From: Hyaloperonospora brassicae
Taxonomy: Eukaryota > Oomycota > Peronosporomycetes > Peronosporales > Peronosporaceae
Reading direction: 5' to 3'
DNA length: 64,000 nucleotides
NCBI GenBank assembly: GCA_947650285.1
Contig: CANTFL010001315.1
Coordinates: forward strand, 605,219 to 669,218
Shown: piece by piece, positions 61,575-64,000 of the stretch
How the letters are laid out: each line of letters starts with the position of its first letter
Numbering within the stretch: position 1 is the stretch's first letter
The notes under the pieces: model-generated
The model's input: only the letters and a program-made list of their open reading frames with translations
Databases searched by the model: none
What the model was told of the DNA's origin: nothing
Made by a program: the position numbers and the translations under genes

Positions 61575-62531
61575 ATGCTGTCATCGCTGCGTCTTTGCTC
61601 TCCTCAGCTCCACACGCTAAGGGCTGTGTCCGTTCTTCGCGTCCAGTCAATCCGTCGGTGTGCGGTCTCGGCCCTCGTCGACTCGAAATGGGTTCGCAAC
61701 GCACAGACCTCAGGCCAACCAGAGATTCTGCTTCTCGACTGCAACGACGCGGCCTCGTACCTTCGCGGCCACATTCCTAATGCCGTTCATTGTACAATGG
61801 CCGCCTCGCTCTGCAAAGACCCGACGCCTGGCGAGACGGGTGTCACGAGCGCACAGCTGTTTCGAGACGCGGTGCAGACGCTGCAGGTGCCCAAAGACGC
61901 GACGATCGTCTTGTACGGCGACGGTCGCCTGACTCTCCTCGCCACACGGACGTGGTGGGTCTTTCGGCACTTTGGGTTCCCCCTTGACCAGCTAAAGGTG
62001 CTGGACGGGGGACTTGAGCAGTGGAAAGCTGACGACAACGAGGTTGCAACGGGGGAAGCAGACGACAGAGAGACTGTAGCCGAATGCTGGGCCCAGCCGG
62101 TGGACACGCACAAGCTCGTGGGGCTGCAGGCGGTGCAGAAGGGGATTACCGATGGTGCTACTCAGTTTGTGGACGCCCGATCTCCGGACGAGTACTGGGG
62201 CGAACACGCTTCCAAAAACGCACGCACGGGTCACATCCCGGGTGCTGTGCATTTCAACTGGACGGAAGGCGTGGACGTCCTGCGCAATGGGCGCTTCAAG
62301 ACGAAAGACGAGCTGGAGAAGGTTTTCGTCGACACGTTGCGGTTCGACAAGGACAAGCCTGTGATCACGTACTGCCAGGCGGCGATCCGGGCGACACACA
62401 CGGCGTTTCTGCTGGAGCAGATTCTGGGGTTCAAGAATGTCACGATCTATGAAGACTCGATGCAGGAGTACCTCAACAGGGACGACACGGAAGTGGCCAC
62501 CGCGGACGACTTGAAAGGGGCCGAGCAATGA
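61575..62531 (+). CDS. two-domain rhodanese: mercaptopyruvate/thiosulfate sulfurtransferase, 318 aa
   Basis: Single exon. The enzyme moves a sulfur atom from 3-mercaptopyruvate or thiosulfate to a thiol or cyanide. The first rhodanese domain (about 45-155; LLLDCNDAASYLRGHIPNAVH, DGRLTLLATRTWWVFRHFG, VLDGGLEQW) lacks the catalytic Cys, as is usual. The second (about 190-300) has FVDARSPDEYWG, TGHIPGAVHFNW and Cys267 in the loop CQAAIR, then THTAFLLEQILGF. The loop differs from the CG(S/T)GVT and CRKGVT types. The first 34 residues are basic with no acidic residue (MLSSLRLCSPQLHTLRAVSVLR) and fit a mitochondrial presequence. Confidence 0.88.
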   Translation: MLSSLRLCSPQLHTLRAVSVLRVQSIRRCAVSALVDSKWVRNAQTSGQPEILLLDCNDAASYLRGHIPNAVHCTMAASLCKDPTPGETGVTSAQLFRDAVQTLQVPKDATIVLYGDGRLTLLATRTWWVFRHFGFPLDQLKVLDGGLEQWKADDNEVATGEADDRETVAECWAQPVDTHKLVGLQAVQKGITDGATQFVDARSPDEYWGEHASKNARTGHIPGAVHFNWTEGVDVLRNGRFKTKDELEKVFVDTLRFDKDKPVITYCQAAIRATHTAFLLEQILGFKNVTIYEDSMQEYLNRDDTEVATADDLKGAEQ

Positions 62532-62941
62532 GGTGTGGATGCTGGGCGAGTATGGTGAGTGGCGCGCTGGTCCCACCACAAGCGTGGACGACGATACGCG
62601 GAGGATGGCGTCGTCTCGTGGAGCGTCTCTGTGTGACGACATATCGGCGGCTGGACATAGACCTGCACGTACAGCGAACGGCTCCACTCGACAGTGCCAT
62701 TAATCATGACAAAAGACAGATGAATTTCAAACAGTTAGTCGGGTTGTCGAATGGTCAACAGCGTTCTCTTTGGGACACGATCCGTTGCAAACCCACGTCG
62801 CAACAACTGCTACCACCGAAAACAACATCGGCACAATGTTTGTGTCCTGTGACCAAGAAACAGCATCGCTACCCAATTGTCAGGCCACATCCACTGACGA
62901 ACGACACGAAAGTAACCCACATTCGCGGTATGTCGCTCGTT
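62532..62941. other. intergenic, no gene seen
   Basis: 3' region between the sulfurtransferase and the peroxidase remnant, which end toward each other. Open frames here carry no domain. Confidence 0.45.
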
Positions 62942-63435
62942 TCAAAACTTGTCGTGCGCGTCTTCGTACTCGCCGTCCGTCGCACCGCCCTCGTCAAACT
63001 CACTCACTTGTTGGCTACTGGACAACGCCTGCAGAATGTCCTGTTCGATCGCCAGTGGTGACGTCGTCGTGCCATACCGTTTCACCGGTTCGTGGTTGAC
63101 AATCAAGAACTTGGTAAAGTTCCACTGGATGTCGGTCGTCACGAATCCATCCAGGCGCGTCTACATCGAAAGTGTTTCGAGTGAAGTATGGACGGCATGG
63201 CAGTAAGTAGGTCAAGGGGTGTTATTGGTCGATTGGGATCTTGACATGGCTACGCGTATCCAGTGTATTCGACGGGTCCGCTAGCGCGACAAGCACCGAC
63301 GTGCCAGATTGCGTCAAACGTTCAGTTAACGTAAACACTGTAAGTAGGGTCCAGGAAGCAGTGGATCAAGCGGAACGTCGAAGACTTACGACAAATACAT
63401 GTCGTATAACTCGGACAGCGCCTAGAACGGTCCTC
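62942..63435 (-). pseudogene. glutathione peroxidase remnant
   Basis: Minus strand. 63142-62942 encodes DIQWNFTKFLIVNHEPVKRYGTTTSPLAIE, the conserved GPX C-terminal block (WNFTKFL, KRY..TTSP). About 63425-63394 encodes LSELYDMYLS, like the family's LQELYDKY. The middle of the fold (FPCNQFG, the Gln and peroxidatic-Cys segments) is not between them, and stops lie in all frames, so the gene appears gutted. The tail after the block (SSSQQVSEFDEGGATDGEYED) is acidic. A more distant exon beyond the LTR at 63.5 kb cannot be excluded. Confidence 0.6.
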
Positions 63436-63510
63436 GGATCTGTCACAGTGCACTTTTCAACGGGTTCCAAGTGATAACGGGAGCAAAGTGTTCCGTGCAA
63501 CGGAGTACGC

Positions 63511-64000
63511 CTGTTACATTACATTGGCACGAATCGTGCCAATGTGAATCTTATCTTGATTGACAATATGTTCCATATTACTCTTGGGACTCAATCGTGT
63601 TGAAAGGTTACATTTAGAGGTCACAGTTCGCCCTGCTTCACAATTGGTTGATATCGGCCATCATATCAACCGAATCAACCACCAATCGCTGCTAGACGCG
63701 CACAATGGATGGTGAGTGAGATTCTGCGTCGGAAACTCATTGTTTGATATAGGAAATTGCTCTATTCTCCCCCAATTTGATTCTATTCACTCCCTTGAAC
63801 GTTACATGGTCCACCTTATCATTCATTAATCCTTTGTAGCACTTTATAAACGTTTGAGAAAGAAATACATCATAAACGTAGCAGGCCCTTCATTCACTAT
63901 GCTACAGTAGCTAGTCGAAGCCTTTCTTGCAGCGGCTGCACAGCAACGGCCCTCCTATCTCTATTAACACGCGAAAAGTCTCGCTGAGTATCAGGCTCGG
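63511..64000. mobile_element. partial LTR of a related element, running off the window
   Basis: It begins TGTTACATTACATTGGCAC and carries the same core as the gypsy LTR above (TTGGTTGATATC.., CACCAATCGCTGCTAGACGCGCACAAT versus CACCAATCGCCGCAAGACGCGCGCAAT). It is otherwise diverged. It contains perfect hairpins too (for example ACATTGGCAC-GAATC-GTGCCAATGT). The right end is not in the window. Confidence 0.65.

Overview
The window looks like nuclear DNA of a eukaryotic microbe, most likely an oomycete (inferred). The genes are compact and usually broken by GT..AG introns of about 70-180 bp. They encode COP9, Mediator, methylosome and SF3b subunits and a SWEET transporter, and they sit among microsatellites and transposable elements. 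Where I give exon coordinates, the splice phases close and the exon lengths sum to whole codons. Most listed single-exon ORFs are shadows of real genes or of simple repeats.

Layout. 1-4.4 kb: gene-poor and decayed. 4.5-29.8 kb: a gene-dense host block. It holds a MYND-finger protein (-), CSN8 (+), HIS6 isomerase (-), SF3B5 (-), an uncharacterised 191-aa protein (-), a DYRK-type kinase (+), a MEP50/WDR77-like WD40 protein (-), an LEA-like membrane protein (+), MED6 (-), a p31comet-like protein (+) and a SWEET transporter (-). Two stretches inside this block (10.2-11.9 and 12.5-20.1 kb) carry long microsatellites and only weak gene models. 30.55-38.54 kb: a full-length Ty3/gypsy chromovirus-type LTR retrotransposon on the minus strand, with a perfect 5-bp target duplication. 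It has gag, a -1 frameshift signal, a decayed pol with a chromodomain, and a long ORF on the opposite strand. Its interior is packed with short perfect hairpins. 39.06-49.44 kb: two nearly identical 5.18-kb direct repeats, each carrying a small secreted cysteine-rich protein gene. 50-52.8 kb: unassigned gene models. 53.2-55.3 kb: a nine-exon tyrosine aminotransferase. 55.6-61.1 kb: a transposon nest made of a 5'-truncated LINE with a 17-bp target duplication, a second LINE remnant split by a 1.56-kb Mutator-like element, and a tandem array of LINE 3' tails. 61.6-64 kb: a two-domain sulfurtransferase, a glutathione peroxidase remnant, and the start of another LTR.

The host genes are unrelated housekeeping functions (transcription, splicing, protein turnover control, arginine methylation, mitotic checkpoint, amino-acid and sulfur metabolism, sugar transport), not a pathway cluster. 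The most unusual content is in the mobile and duplicated regions: the hairpin-saturated retroelement with its antisense ORF, the recently duplicated secreted-protein locus, the possible Pack-MULE, and the LINE-tail satellite.
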